From assembly GCF_020037015.1 (NCBI RefSeq), contig NZ_JAIQDE010000003.1, positions 62,001-126,000 of the forward strand: a DNA stretch of 64,000 nt, written 5' to 3'. Every line of letters starts with the position of its first letter. Position 1 is the first letter of the stretch. Under the pieces are notes generated by a model that had not been told where the DNA came from, made no database searches, and was given only the letters and a program-made list of their open reading frames with translations. The DNA is from Corallococcus sp. AS-1-6 (GTDB taxonomy: Bacteria > Myxococcota > Myxococcia > Myxococcales > Myxococcaceae). Shown here piece after piece: positions 55,668 to 63,840 of the stretch. The translations under genes and the position numbers were made by a program.

Positions 55668-56295
55668 TCAGGTGCCCCGTACGCTCGCGCTTCGTCCTCA
55701 AGTAGTCGACGTTATGCGGATTGTGCTCGGTCCGGGAAGGGATTCGGCGCCGGACCGCCACGCCTTCCTCCACCAGCCCGGCGATCTTCAGCGGGTTGTT
55801 GGTGATCAGGTCCACCGACCGCACATCCAACGACCGCAGCATTTCCGCGGCGATGTCGTACGAGCGCAAGTCATCCGCGAAGCCGAGCTGGCGGTTGGCC
55901 TCGTATGTGTCCAGGCCCTTGGACTGCAGGGCATAGGCCTTGATCTTGTTGCCCAGGCCGATGCCCCGGCCCTCCTGGCGCAGGTAGAGCACCACGCCCA
56001 GCCCGTTCTGGGACACGAAGTCCAGCGCCCGGTCCAACTGCTCGCGGCAGTCGCACTTGAGGCTGCCGAAGACCTCGCTCGTGAGGCACTCGGAGTGGAT
56101 GCGCACCGGCACCCCCTCCATCCCCTTGGGCTCGCCCACCACCAGCGCCACGTGCTCCTTCCCGTTGCGTTTGTCGCGGAAGACGATGGTCTTCAGCACC
56201 CCGCGGGCCGTGGGCACGTCCGCCTCCGAGTACCGCTCCAGGTGCTGGGTCGGCTTTCGGGTCGGCAGGACCTGGGGTGAGCGCGTGTCGGACAT
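55621..56295 (-). CDS. ribA: GTP cyclohydrolase II RibA
   Basis: 224 residues, the stand-alone cyclohydrolase II without the RibB domain. It converts GTP to the first pyrimidine of riboflavin synthesis. The zinc-binding stretch is VRIHSECLTSEVFGSLKCDC, the active site has LRQEGRGIGLGNKIKAYALQ, and the C-terminus has LRSYDIAAEMLRSL and NNPLKI. GGGAG lies about ten bases before the ATG. Its 3' end overlaps the possible TTG start of the metallo-hydrolase gene. Confidence 0.97.
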   Translation of the reverse strand: MSDTRSPQVLPTRKPTQHLERYSEADVPTARGVLKTIVFRDKRNGKEHVALVVGEPKGMEGVPVRIHSECLTSEVFGSLKCDCREQLDRALDFVSQNGLGVVLYLRQEGRGIGLGNKIKAYALQSKGLDTYEANRQLGFADDLRSYDIAAEMLRSLDVRSVDLITNNPLKIAGLVEEGVAVRRRIPSRTEHNPHNVDYLRTKRERTGHLIELFAEDDDTEAKAG

Positions 56296-56417
56296 GGTAG
56301 GTCGTCTCCCAGAGAGGGGCCGTTACTTCTCGCCCCCCTGGATGCAAGTCAAGGTGACACCCCGATGGGTGTGGTGAAACCCGCCTCTTTGGATGCGGCG
56401 GACGTGGACTTCGTTGC

Positions 56418-57647
56418 TCAGGCGACCCACGAGAGGGGGAGCAGCTCCACATGGGAGCCATCAGTCAAGCTGCTGATTTCCCGGGGGAAGTGGAGCAGAT
56501 GGGTGGCCGCCGCTGCTGAACGCAGGGCCCCCGACGTCTGAGTCCCCAGGGGTTTCGCCCACAGCTCGCCCGCCCGCCAGGTGGCCGTGACGCGCACGAA
56601 GTGGGCAAGCCCCGGGGCCTTGGAGAGCGGGCCCTCCAGGCGGCCGGCGACGCGGGGCGGCTCCACGTCCGCGTGCCCCAGCAGCCGGCGCAGGGCGGGG
56701 CGCACGAAGAGCTCGAAGGTCACCAGGGACGACGTGGGGTTGCCGGGCAGGCCCATGAACAGGGTGGCGCCCCGCTGGCCCACCACCAGCGGCTTGCCGG
56801 GCTTGATGGCCACGCGCCAGAAGCGCTGCTCCACGCCCAGGGCCTCCAGGGCGTCCTTCACGAAGTCGTGGTCGCCCACGGAGACCCCGGCGCTGGTGAG
56901 CACCACGTCGAAGCCCTCCGTGCGCGCCAGGGCCTCCTGGACGGCCTGGCGCGTGTCCCGGGCGATGCCCAGGAGCGTGGGCACGCCGCCCGCGCGCCGC
57001 ACCGCCAGGGCCAGGGCGGGGGCGTTGATGTCCACGATGCCGTCGCCGGGGGGCTCGTCCACCCGGCACAGCTCGTCCCCGGTGGACAGCACCGCCACGC
57101 GCGGCCGGCGGGGCACCGGCACCGTGCCCTGGCCCTGCGCCCACAGCAGCCCCAGCTCCGGGATGCCCAGGGGAGTGCCGCGCCGCAGCAGGACGTCGCC
57201 TTCCTTCGCGTCCTCGCCCCGGGGGCGGACGAAGCTCCCCGGCTTCACGGCCTCCAGGACCTCCACGGCGTCCGGCGCGCCGGGGACGGGGCGGGTGCGC
57301 TCGCGCATCACCACCGCGTCCGCGCCCGGGGGAAGCGGCGCCCCGGTCATGATCCGCGCGCAGGTGCCGGGGACGACCTCCCGGGTGGGGCTTCTTCCGG
57401 CGAACACCGTCTCGCCCACCGCGAGGCGCACGGGCAGGGGGCCCTCCAGGTCCCGGGCCTGGACCGCGTAGCCGTCCATGGCGGAGTTGTCCCAGGGGGG
57501 CAGGGTGCGGCGGGCGCGGACGTCCTCGGCCAGCGCGCGGCCCAGGGCGTCGTCCCCGGGCACCCACTCGGTGGCCAGCGGCGTGCACAGCCCGAGGATC
57601 CGCGCGCGGGCCTCCTCCACCGGCAGCAATGCGGGGGCGTCACTCAT
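56418..57647 (-). CDS. moeA: Molybdopterin molybdenumtransferase MoeA
   Basis: 409 residues. It inserts molybdate into adenylated molybdopterin. Signatures are PPWDNSAMDGYAVQARDL, GTCARIMTGAPLPPGADAVVMRE, VLSTGDEL near the middle, TSAGVSVGDHDFVKDAL, FMGLPGNPTSSLVTFELFV and the C-terminal barrel domain. Length is normal. It would complete cofactor synthesis for the molybdenum hydroxylase at 8.5-11.3 kb, together with moaA. A perfect 8-bp inverted repeat lies six bases before its start. Confidence 0.96.
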   Translation of the reverse strand: MSDAPALLPVEEARARILGLCTPLATEWVPGDDALGRALAEDVRARRTLPPWDNSAMDGYAVQARDLEGPLPVRLAVGETVFAGRSPTREVVPGTCARIMTGAPLPPGADAVVMRERTRPVPGAPDAVEVLEAVKPGSFVRPRGEDAKEGDVLLRRGTPLGIPELGLLWAQGQGTVPVPRRPRVAVLSTGDELCRVDEPPGDGIVDINAPALALAVRRAGGVPTLLGIARDTRQAVQEALARTEGFDVVLTSAGVSVGDHDFVKDALEALGVEQRFWRVAIKPGKPLVVGQRGATLFMGLPGNPTSSLVTFELFVRPALRRLLGHADVEPPRVAGRLEGPLSKAPGLAHFVRVTATWRAGELWAKPLGTQTSGALRSAAAATHLLHFPREISSLTDGSHVELLPLSWVA

Positions 57648-57652
57648 GCATG

Positions 57653-57677
57653 TTTCCCACCCAAAGTCCGTGGGAAA
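57653..57677. promoter_or_regulatory. Inverted repeat in the moeA / H1-fusion intergenic region
   Basis: TTTCCCAC (57653-57660) and GTGGGAAA (57670-57677) are perfect inverted repeats with a 9-base spacer. They lie directly upstream of moeA and 14 bases from the -35 of the opposite gene, so a regulator here could affect both. Confidence 0.5.
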
Positions 57678-57690
57678 ATCAAGTGTTAGT

Positions 57691-57719
57691 TTGACAGCCC
57701 ATCTGATCATCGTTACAAG
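57691..57719 (+). promoter_or_regulatory. Strong candidate sigma-70 promoter of the H1-tail fusion gene
   Basis: A perfect TTGACA (57691-57696) is followed after 17 bases by TACAAG (57714-57719) in the most AT-rich intergenic stretch of the window. Transcription would start near 57726, leaving a leader of about 84 bases. Confidence 0.65.
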
Positions 57720-57809
57720 CAACCGTGATCGCGAGGCTCGCGTCCAACAGCAGGGGCGTCCCGCCAACCCGTTGATAGCACACGGGAAATTCTCAAGGAG
57801 ACAGCGTCG

Positions 57810-59204
57810 ATGGCCAAGCCCAAGTCCGGGGCGAAGAAGCCGACTCCCGCTGCAAAAGCCGGTGCGAAGCCTACCGCGAAGAAGGACAACGCGGCCCGCC
57901 TGGATCTGATCAGGAACGCCTCGAAGAAGGTGGCGACGGCCGCGACGAAGGTCGTCAAGGCGGTGGCTGAGGGGGCGAAGGGGAAGGTCGCGGCGGCGAA
58001 GAAGGCGGTGGCGGAGAAGGTGGAGAAGGCCCCCGCGGCCGCCAAGAAGGCGGCGGCCAAGGCCGCTCCCCCTGCACCCACGACGCCTCCCGCGAAGGCC
58101 GGCAAGGCCGCGGCGAAGGCCGCGCCCGCCGCTCCCGCCGGGAAGAAGGCGGCTGGGAAGGCGGGGGGCAAGGCCCCTTCGGCCGTCCCCGCCGGTCCTC
58201 CCGTGGAGAAGCCGCGCCCGCGCGCGACGAAGCTGCCGCCCGTGGGCGAGCCGCTCACGAAGCGTGAGATGGAGCAGCTCCTCACCGCCGGCGAGGGCCG
58301 CGGCGTGATGGGCGAGGGCAGCCTCAAGGGCCGGCTCATCCTCAGCGGCGAGATGCCCCACCTGGTCGTCGTGGGCCGCGACAAGCGCGAGCTCACGTTC
58401 CTGTTGCAGGGACCGGATCAGGAAGTGCTGCCGGCCTACGTGGACCACAAGGTCTCCGTGAGCGGCCTCATCAAGAAGACGACCAACCACAGCGGCGTGG
58501 TGGAGGTGCGCAAGTACTCCGCCAAGAAGCCGGAGGTGGAAGAGGTCGCGCCGCCTCCGTCCGACTCGGAGCCGAAGCTGCGCTACCTGTCGCCCGGCGA
58601 GGTCTCCATGGCCGTGGCCGCGGGCATGGGCGCCGGCATCAAGGGCTTCGCCAGCATCCGGGGCAACCTGGAGATGATGGGCGAGGACTTCGTGCTCGTG
58701 GTGTCCAACGGCGGCACGCGCCAGCAGGTGTCCTTCGCCATCGAGGGCAAGGCGGCGGTGAAGAGCCTGCGCAAGCACGTGGGGCAGACGCTCCAGGTGA
58801 CGGGCGTGGTGGACAAGACGTCCGGCTGGGGCGGCCGCATCACCGCGGAGACGGTGGAGCCGCGTCCGTCCGAGGCGCGCTCGGTGTCTCGCGACGAGAT
58901 GGAGCTGGTGCACATCGAGGGCGAGGTGCCCACGTCCGTGGACGTGAAGCTCAACCACGGCCTCACGGTGCGCCTGCAGGAGCAGCCCGGCGCCACCTGG
59001 GCCATCGAGCCGACGCTGGCCAAGCGCGTGGGTCTGCGCGAGGCCAACTTCGAGCCGGGCGCCGCCGGCGGCCCCGCCACCCGCGAGTTCTTCTTCACGC
59101 CGCGCAACCCCGGCAACTTCGAAGTGGAGTTCTTCCTCGCCAAGGCGTTCACGCCGGGCGTGGTGGAGCGCTCCTTCAAGATCAACGTCACGGTCAAGCC
59201 CTGA
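57810..59204 (+). CDS. Histone-H1-like tail fused to OB-like and chagasin-like domains
   Basis: 464 residues from ATG 57810, with AAGGAG nine bases upstream. Residues 1-135 are Lys/Ala/Pro-rich with AAKK and KKAVAEKVEKA motifs, like eukaryotic histone H1 tails and bacterial HctA/AlgP-type DNA-binding proteins. Two related beta-barrel segments follow, at about 165-225 (GSLKGRLILSGEMPHLVVVG...VSVSGLIKK) and 275-350 (FASIRGNLEMMGEDFVLVVS...LQVTGVVDK), which look like OB folds. The last 110 residues (LNHGLTVRLQEQPGATWAIEP to FFFTPRNPGNFEVEFFL) resemble the chagasin/I42 protease-inhibitor fold. The combination suggests a DNA- or RNA-binding protein; the function is unknown. Confidence 0.8.
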   Translation: MAKPKSGAKKPTPAAKAGAKPTAKKDNAARLDLIRNASKKVATAATKVVKAVAEGAKGKVAAAKKAVAEKVEKAPAAAKKAAAKAAPPAPTTPPAKAGKAAAKAAPAAPAGKKAAGKAGGKAPSAVPAGPPVEKPRPRATKLPPVGEPLTKREMEQLLTAGEGRGVMGEGSLKGRLILSGEMPHLVVVGRDKRELTFLLQGPDQEVLPAYVDHKVSVSGLIKKTTNHSGVVEVRKYSAKKPEVEEVAPPPSDSEPKLRYLSPGEVSMAVAAGMGAGIKGFASIRGNLEMMGEDFVLVVSNGGTRQQVSFAIEGKAAVKSLRKHVGQTLQVTGVVDKTSGWGGRITAETVEPRPSEARSVSRDEMELVHIEGEVPTSVDVKLNHGLTVRLQEQPGATWAIEPTLAKRVGLREANFEPGAAGGPATREFFFTPRNPGNFEVEFFLAKAFTPGVVERSFKINVTVKP

Positions 59205-59220
59205 CGGCTTGGGCGCACGG

Positions 59221-59255
59221 GCCCTCCCTGGACCGCAAGGTCTGCCGGGGAGGGC
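59221..59255 (+). terminator. Hairpin between the H1-tail fusion gene and RNase R
   Basis: GCCCTCCC (59221-59228) pairs with GGGAGGGC (59248-59255), and inside it GGACC can pair with GGTCT over a GCAA tetraloop. The stable stem lies 17 bases after the stop. There is no T-run, so it may terminate weakly or stabilise the 3' end. Confidence 0.5.
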
Positions 59256-59331
59256 GAATGGGGGCCGGGGGGTTCCCGCCCGCACCCTTCGGGCTTACCC
59301 GTTCCCTCAGCGGCCTTGCCGCATCCCCACC

Positions 59332-62300
59332 GTGAGCCTCTCCCAAGAACACATCCGACAGTTGCTCGCAGAAGCCGACCACCCCCTGGGCGTGAAGGAG
59401 CTCCTTCGCGTCGCGGGGCTGAACCCCGGCCAGCAGACCGAGCTCAAGCGCGCCCTGCGTGAGCTGGTGCGCGCGGGCACCATCGTCAAGGACGGCAAGC
59501 GCTTCCGGCTGGAGGGCCCCCGCCGGCCCCGCGCGCCCGAGGCCGGCTTCGAGCCCCGCCCGGACGCCTCCGCGCCGCCCTTCAAGAAGCGGGGCCCCGC
59601 TCCCGGCAGCGGGCGGGAGGAGCGCCGGGGCGGCTTCCGCGACGAACGTCCGGCCTCCGGCGGCGGCGACTTCCGGCGCTCGCCGCGGCGCGGCTCCCGG
59701 GACGACCGCTTCGAGGACTCCGGCCAGCCCGCGGTGGAGGGCATCCTCCACATGCACCGCGACGGCTTCGGCTTCGTGCACCCGGTGTCGGGCGAGGGGG
59801 AGAACATCTTCCTGCCGCCCGGCGAGGCGCAGCGGGCGCTCGACAACGACCGCGTCCTCGTGGAGGTGGCGGGGCGGCCGGGCCGCTTCGAGGGCCGGCT
59901 GGTGCGCGTGCTCAACCGGCGGCGTGAGCTGGCGGTGGGCACGTACGTGGCGCAGGGCCGGCACTCGCTGGTGATGACCACGGACACGAGCCTGCCGGGG
60001 CCCATCCGCGTGCCGCCGACGCAGATGGCGCGCGACGGCGACCTGGTGAAGGTCCGGCTGGGCGTGGGCGCGGACCTGCTGGAGCCCGGGCAGGGGCTGT
60101 TCGGCGAGGTGGCCGGTTCGCTGGGCCGGCCGGGCGACCCGAGCGCGGAGGTGCTGGGGTCCGCCTTCGCCCACGGCTTCAACGACGAGTTCCCGCCGGA
60201 GGTGATGGACGAGGCGGACGCGTTCGCGGTGAAGGTCACGGAGGCGGAGGCCACGGAGGGCAACCGCCGCGACCTGCGCGAGCTGCCGCTCATCACCATC
60301 GACGGCGAGGACGCGCGCGATTTCGACGACGCCGTGTACGCGGAGCCCCAGGCCGGGGGCTGGCGGCTGGTGGTGGCCATCGCGGACGTGTCGCACTACG
60401 TGAAGGAGCGCAGCGCGCTGGACGCGGAGGCGCTCAACCGCGCCACGTCCGTGTACCTGCCGGACCGCGTGCTGCCCATGCTGCCGGAGCGGCTGTCCAA
60501 CGGCATCTGCTCGCTGCGCCCGGAGGAAGACCGGCTGTGCATGGTGGCGGACATGACGTTCGACCGCCATGGCCAGCGCCGCTCGCACGAGCTGTACCCG
60601 GCGGTGATGCGCAGCGTGGCGCGCTGCACGTACAACGAGGTGCAGGACGTCCTGGACGGCAAGGACGTGCCGCACCGAAACTTCCTCAAGCCCCAGTTCG
60701 AGCAGTTGATGGCGCTGGCGCGCGCGCTGATGGGCATGCGCAAGGCGCGAGGCGCCATCGACTTCGACGTGCCGGAGCACAAGGTGGTGCTGGGCGAGGA
60801 CGGCCTGCCGCTGCGCATGGAGAAGCGCGAGCGCAAGGACAGCCACCGGCTCATCGAGGAGTGCATGCTGGCCGCCAACGAGGCGGTGGCCACGTACTTC
60901 CAGGACGAGGGCCTGCCCACGGTGTACCGGTTCCACGGCGAGCCGGATCCGCAGAAGCTGGCCGCGTTCGCGGTGCTGGCGGAGGCGTACGGCTTCCAAC
61001 TCGACGTGGAGAACGGCGTCTCGTCCAAGGAGCTGGACGCGTTCATCACGCAGTTGGAGGGCCACCCGGAGCAGCGCGCGCTGAACCAACTGCTCCTGCG
61101 CTCCATGATGCAGGCCGTGTACACGGCGACGCGCGTGGGCCACTACGGCCTGGCGGCGGAGAACTACCTGCACTTCACGTCGCCCATCCGGCGCTACCCC
61201 GACCTGCTGGTGCACCGCGTCCTGAAGGCGGTGTGGGCGCGCAAGGGCAAGAAGCCCTCGGAAGCGCAGATGGACCGCGAGGAGGAGCGGCTGGAGGGCA
61301 TGGCGCAGCAGTGCTCGGAGCGCGAGCGCGCGGCCATGACGGTGGAGCGCGAGGTGGTGGCGTTCTACGCGGCCCTGATGATGAAGGACCGCGTGGGCGA
61401 GGAGTTCGACGCGACGGTGGCGGGCATCGCCGAGTTCGGCTTCTTCGTGGAGCTGGACGAGGTCCACGTCGAGGGCCTGGTGAAGGGCGAGTCGCTGGGG
61501 CCGGGCTCCAAGCTGGACAAGCGCACGCACTCGCTCGTGTATCCGAACGGCCGGCGCGTGCGCGTGGGGCAGAAGCTGCGCGTGCGGCTGCTGTCCGCGA
61601 ACACGACGGCGCGGAAGATCGACTTCGAGGCGCTCCAGTTCGAGGACGAGGCCCCGCTCCAGCGGACCGGCGGCGCACGTCCGCCGCCGCGCCGTCGCGA
61701 ATTCGTGAACGAAGCGCCGGGCCGTCACAAGGGTGGCAGGCCCGGACGCGGCGAGCGCGAGGCCGCGAAGACGGGCCGCACGCCGTGGCGCAAGCCCGCG
61801 GGGGACGAGGCCGCGGAGCAGTGGCGGTCGCTCGGCGAGGCGGAGGAGGCGCCGTTCGGCGTGAAGAAGGCGTGGGAGCCGCCCACGCCCGAGGACGCCG
61901 CCACGGTGGAGGCCGCGACGGTCTCCGGGTACGGCGACGAGGTCCTGGGCGAAGCGCCGGCCGCGCCGCGTCCGCGAGGACGGTTCAGCCGGGAAGGGCG
62001 CCGCGAGGAGGCCGCGCCCGCGCGCACCCCCTCCCGCTTCCTGCGTGCCCGCACGGAGGAGGCTCCCGCTGCGAAGGCGGAGCCGGCCACCCCGGCCAAG
62101 GGCAAGCGCAAGGTCATCCGTCCCTCGCTCCCCGCGGCCGGTGAAGGCGACGAGGCCGGCGCCTCATCCGGGGCCGCGGCGACGGACGAGGGTGTTTCGG
62201 TCGCGGACCGCTTCGACGAGGCCGCGCGCGACGCGAGGCGCTCTCGTGAGCCCTGGGCCACGGAGCGCTCGGGCGGCGAGGCTGCTTCGGGCGCGAAGGC

Positions 62301-62589
62301 GCCTCGCGAGGCCTTCACTCCGCCTTCGTTCGACTCCGAGGACCACGCCCCTGCCGCGTCACCGCACCCGGGCTTCGACCGGATCCGTGCGCTGGCCGCG
62401 CAGCGGGGCCAGCTCTCCACGGGGGCGGCGCCGGGCCGCGCGGGCGCGTCCAAGAAGGTCCGCAAGGCGGCCCCTGGCGCGAGCGCGAAGGGGAAAGCCT
62501 CGAAGACGTCCGCGCCGAAGAAGGCCGGCGGCTCGAAGGGCGCGGGCAAGAAGCAGGGGCGAGGCGCCCCGGGCAAGCGCAAGCGCTGA
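59332..62589 (+). CDS. rnr: Ribonuclease R with a long disordered C-terminal tail
   Basis: 1085 residues from a GTG at 59332, against about 700-810 for typical RNase R. Residues 1-65 form a winged-helix domain, followed by an Arg/Gly-rich insert (about 66-135), cold-shock domains (EGILHMHRDGFGFVHP), the RNB catalytic domain with metal-binding Asp in DGEDARDFDDAVYAE starting at residue 324, and an S1 domain near 690-765 (VAGIAEFGFFVELDE). The last 320 residues are Ala/Pro/Lys/Arg-rich and end in KKAGGSKGAGKKQGRGAPGK. RNase R degrades structured RNA 3' to 5' in the cytoplasm; the basic tail may bind RNA or ribosomes. No ribosome site precedes the GTG. Confidence 0.93.
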   Translation: MSLSQEHIRQLLAEADHPLGVKELLRVAGLNPGQQTELKRALRELVRAGTIVKDGKRFRLEGPRRPRAPEAGFEPRPDASAPPFKKRGPAPGSGREERRGGFRDERPASGGGDFRRSPRRGSRDDRFEDSGQPAVEGILHMHRDGFGFVHPVSGEGENIFLPPGEAQRALDNDRVLVEVAGRPGRFEGRLVRVLNRRRELAVGTYVAQGRHSLVMTTDTSLPGPIRVPPTQMARDGDLVKVRLGVGADLLEPGQGLFGEVAGSLGRPGDPSAEVLGSAFAHGFNDEFPPEVMDEADAFAVKVTEAEATEGNRRDLRELPLITIDGEDARDFDDAVYAEPQAGGWRLVVAIADVSHYVKERSALDAEALNRATSVYLPDRVLPMLPERLSNGICSLRPEEDRLCMVADMTFDRHGQRRSHELYPAVMRSVARCTYNEVQDVLDGKDVPHRNFLKPQFEQLMALARALMGMRKARGAIDFDVPEHKVVLGEDGLPLRMEKRERKDSHRLIEECMLAANEAVATYFQDEGLPTVYRFHGEPDPQKLAAFAVLAEAYGFQLDVENGVSSKELDAFITQLEGHPEQRALNQLLLRSMMQAVYTATRVGHYGLAAENYLHFTSPIRRYPDLLVHRVLKAVWARKGKKPSEAQMDREEERLEGMAQQCSERERAAMTVEREVVAFYAALMMKDRVGEEFDATVAGIAEFGFFVELDEVHVEGLVKGESLGPGSKLDKRTHSLVYPNGRRVRVGQKLRVRLLSANTTARKIDFEALQFEDEAPLQRTGGARPPPRRREFVNEAPGRHKGGRPGRGEREAAKTGRTPWRKPAGDEAAEQWRSLGEAEEAPFGVKKAWEPPTPEDAATVEAATVSGYGDEVLGEAPAAPRPRGRFSREGRREEAAPARTPSRFLRARTEEAPAAKAEPATPAKGKRKVIRPSLPAAGEGDEAGASSGAAATDEGVSVADRFDEAARDARRSREPWATERSGGEAASGAKAPREAFTPPSFDSEDHAPAASPHPGFDRIRALAAQRGQLSTGAAPGRAGASKKVRKAAPGASAKGKASKTSAPKKAGGSKGAGKKQGRGAPGKRKR

Positions 62590-62640
62590 ACGCGGGGCCG
62601 GGGCTCCCGGCCTCGCCGCCGTTCCACTCAAGGAGGCCGT

Positions 62641-62859
62641 GTGGGTGCTGTGCGAATCGTGGGGTTGATGCTCGCGGTGGCGGGCGGAGTGCTGCTGTTC
62701 ACCGGGCTCAAGGCGCGGGACTCGCTCACGGAGCGCGCCACCGAGCTCATCACCGGCCGCAACACCGAGCAGACCACGCTCTACGTCGCGGGCGGCGGCG
62801 CCGCGCTGGTGGGCGGCGTGCTGCTGGCCCTCTTCGGGGGAGGACGAGGCCGGCGTTAG
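62641..62859 (+). CDS. DUF3185 small membrane protein
   Basis: 72 residues from a GTG at 62641 with AAGGAGG four bases upstream. Two hydrophobic helices (VRIVGLMLAVAGGVLLFTGL and TLYVAGGGAALVGGVLLALF) flank a short polar hairpin (KARDSLTERATELITGRNTE). The layout matches the DUF3185 family of small inner-membrane proteins of unknown function. It is convergent with the TPR lipoprotein gene. Confidence 0.8.
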   Translation: MGAVRIVGLMLAVAGGVLLFTGLKARDSLTERATELITGRNTEQTTLYVAGGGAALVGGVLLALFGGGRGRR

Positions 62860-62880
62860 GCCCCGTCCCCTCCACCCGGA

Positions 62881-63720
62881 CTACTTGGTGGCGCCGGAGG
62901 CCTGCGCGGCCTTGGCGCGCTTGGTCGCCTCGCCGAACTGCTTGGTCGCCTCGTTGGCCTGGGCCGTCAGCTCTTCAATGCGCTTGGCGTGCGCGGCGGC
63001 GCTGGCCTTGGCGGCGGCGACGCGCTCCGCGGCGGCGGGATCCACCACGGCCTTCTTGCCCTTCTCCGGCTTGGGCGGCATGGCGGCCTCGACGGCCTCC
63101 TGCTCGGCGGCCTGCTGCAGCGACTTCTCGTGCTCGATGTACTTGAACATCACGACGCGCTTGTTCAGGTACGGGTTGGGCAGGTCCGGGTTGATGGCGA
63201 TGACCTGATCATACGTCTTCAGCGCGAGCTCCAGCTCCGCGGGCACCGCGGGCGCGGACATGGAGCGGGCGCCGCCGCGCTGCGAGTGCACCTCCGCGAT
63301 CCAGCTCAGCGCGTCGGTGTCCTTCGGGTTGATCTTCAGGCACTCCTGGAAGTACTGCTCCGCCTTGTCCAGCGGGCCGTTCTTCGCGTACATCGCCGCG
63401 ACGTTGCGGTAGACGTCGGCCTTGTCCTGGGGCGTCTTCGCGTAGTCCAGCAGCTTCAGCGCGGCCTGCGCGGCCTCGTCCGTCTGGCCCGCCTGCATGT
63501 GCGCGAAGGCCTTCTTCTCCCAGACCTTCTCCTGGTTCGGGTCGATCTTCAGCGACTCCTCGTACTCCTTCACCGCCTCCGCGTAGTTCTTGTCGGCGAG
63601 GAAGTTGGTGCCCTTGACCCGGTGCTCCTTGGCCTTCTCTTCCTTCTCATCGGCGCAGCCGAAGGAACCGCCCAGGGTCAGCACACCCAGCATCAAACCC
63701 ACGCTACCCAGCCGCTTCAT
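62881..63720 (-). CDS. TPR-repeat lipoprotein
   Basis: 279 residues from ATG 63720. The signal peptide MKRLGSVGLMLGVLTLGGSFGC ends in a Cys with a near-lipobox. At least four TPR units follow (HRVKGTNFLADKNYAEAVKE, then KVWEKKAFAHMQAGQTDEA, DVYRNVAAMYAKNGPLDKAE, and ALSWIAEVHSQRG). The C-terminal 80 residues are an Ala/Lys/Glu-rich coiled-coil helix. TPR lipoproteins of this type act as assembly scaffolds in the periplasm; the partner is unknown. It stands 120 bases downstream of the permease gene on the same strand. Confidence 0.85.
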   Translation of the reverse strand: MKRLGSVGLMLGVLTLGGSFGCADEKEEKAKEHRVKGTNFLADKNYAEAVKEYEESLKIDPNQEKVWEKKAFAHMQAGQTDEAAQAALKLLDYAKTPQDKADVYRNVAAMYAKNGPLDKAEQYFQECLKINPKDTDALSWIAEVHSQRGGARSMSAPAVPAELELALKTYDQVIAINPDLPNPYLNKRVVMFKYIEHEKSLQQAAEQEAVEAAMPPKPEKGKKAVVDPAAAERVAAAKASAAAHAKRIEELTAQANEATKQFGEATKRAKAAQASGATK

Positions 63721-63840
63721 GCCCAATGCCTTTCGTGAAGTTCCAGGGGCACGTCCCAGCCGGGGGCCCCACATGGCGCGGAATATACCCGAACTCGCCT
63801 CGTGTACCCCCGTCCTGAAGGCCGGGGCCGCGAGGGCGCC

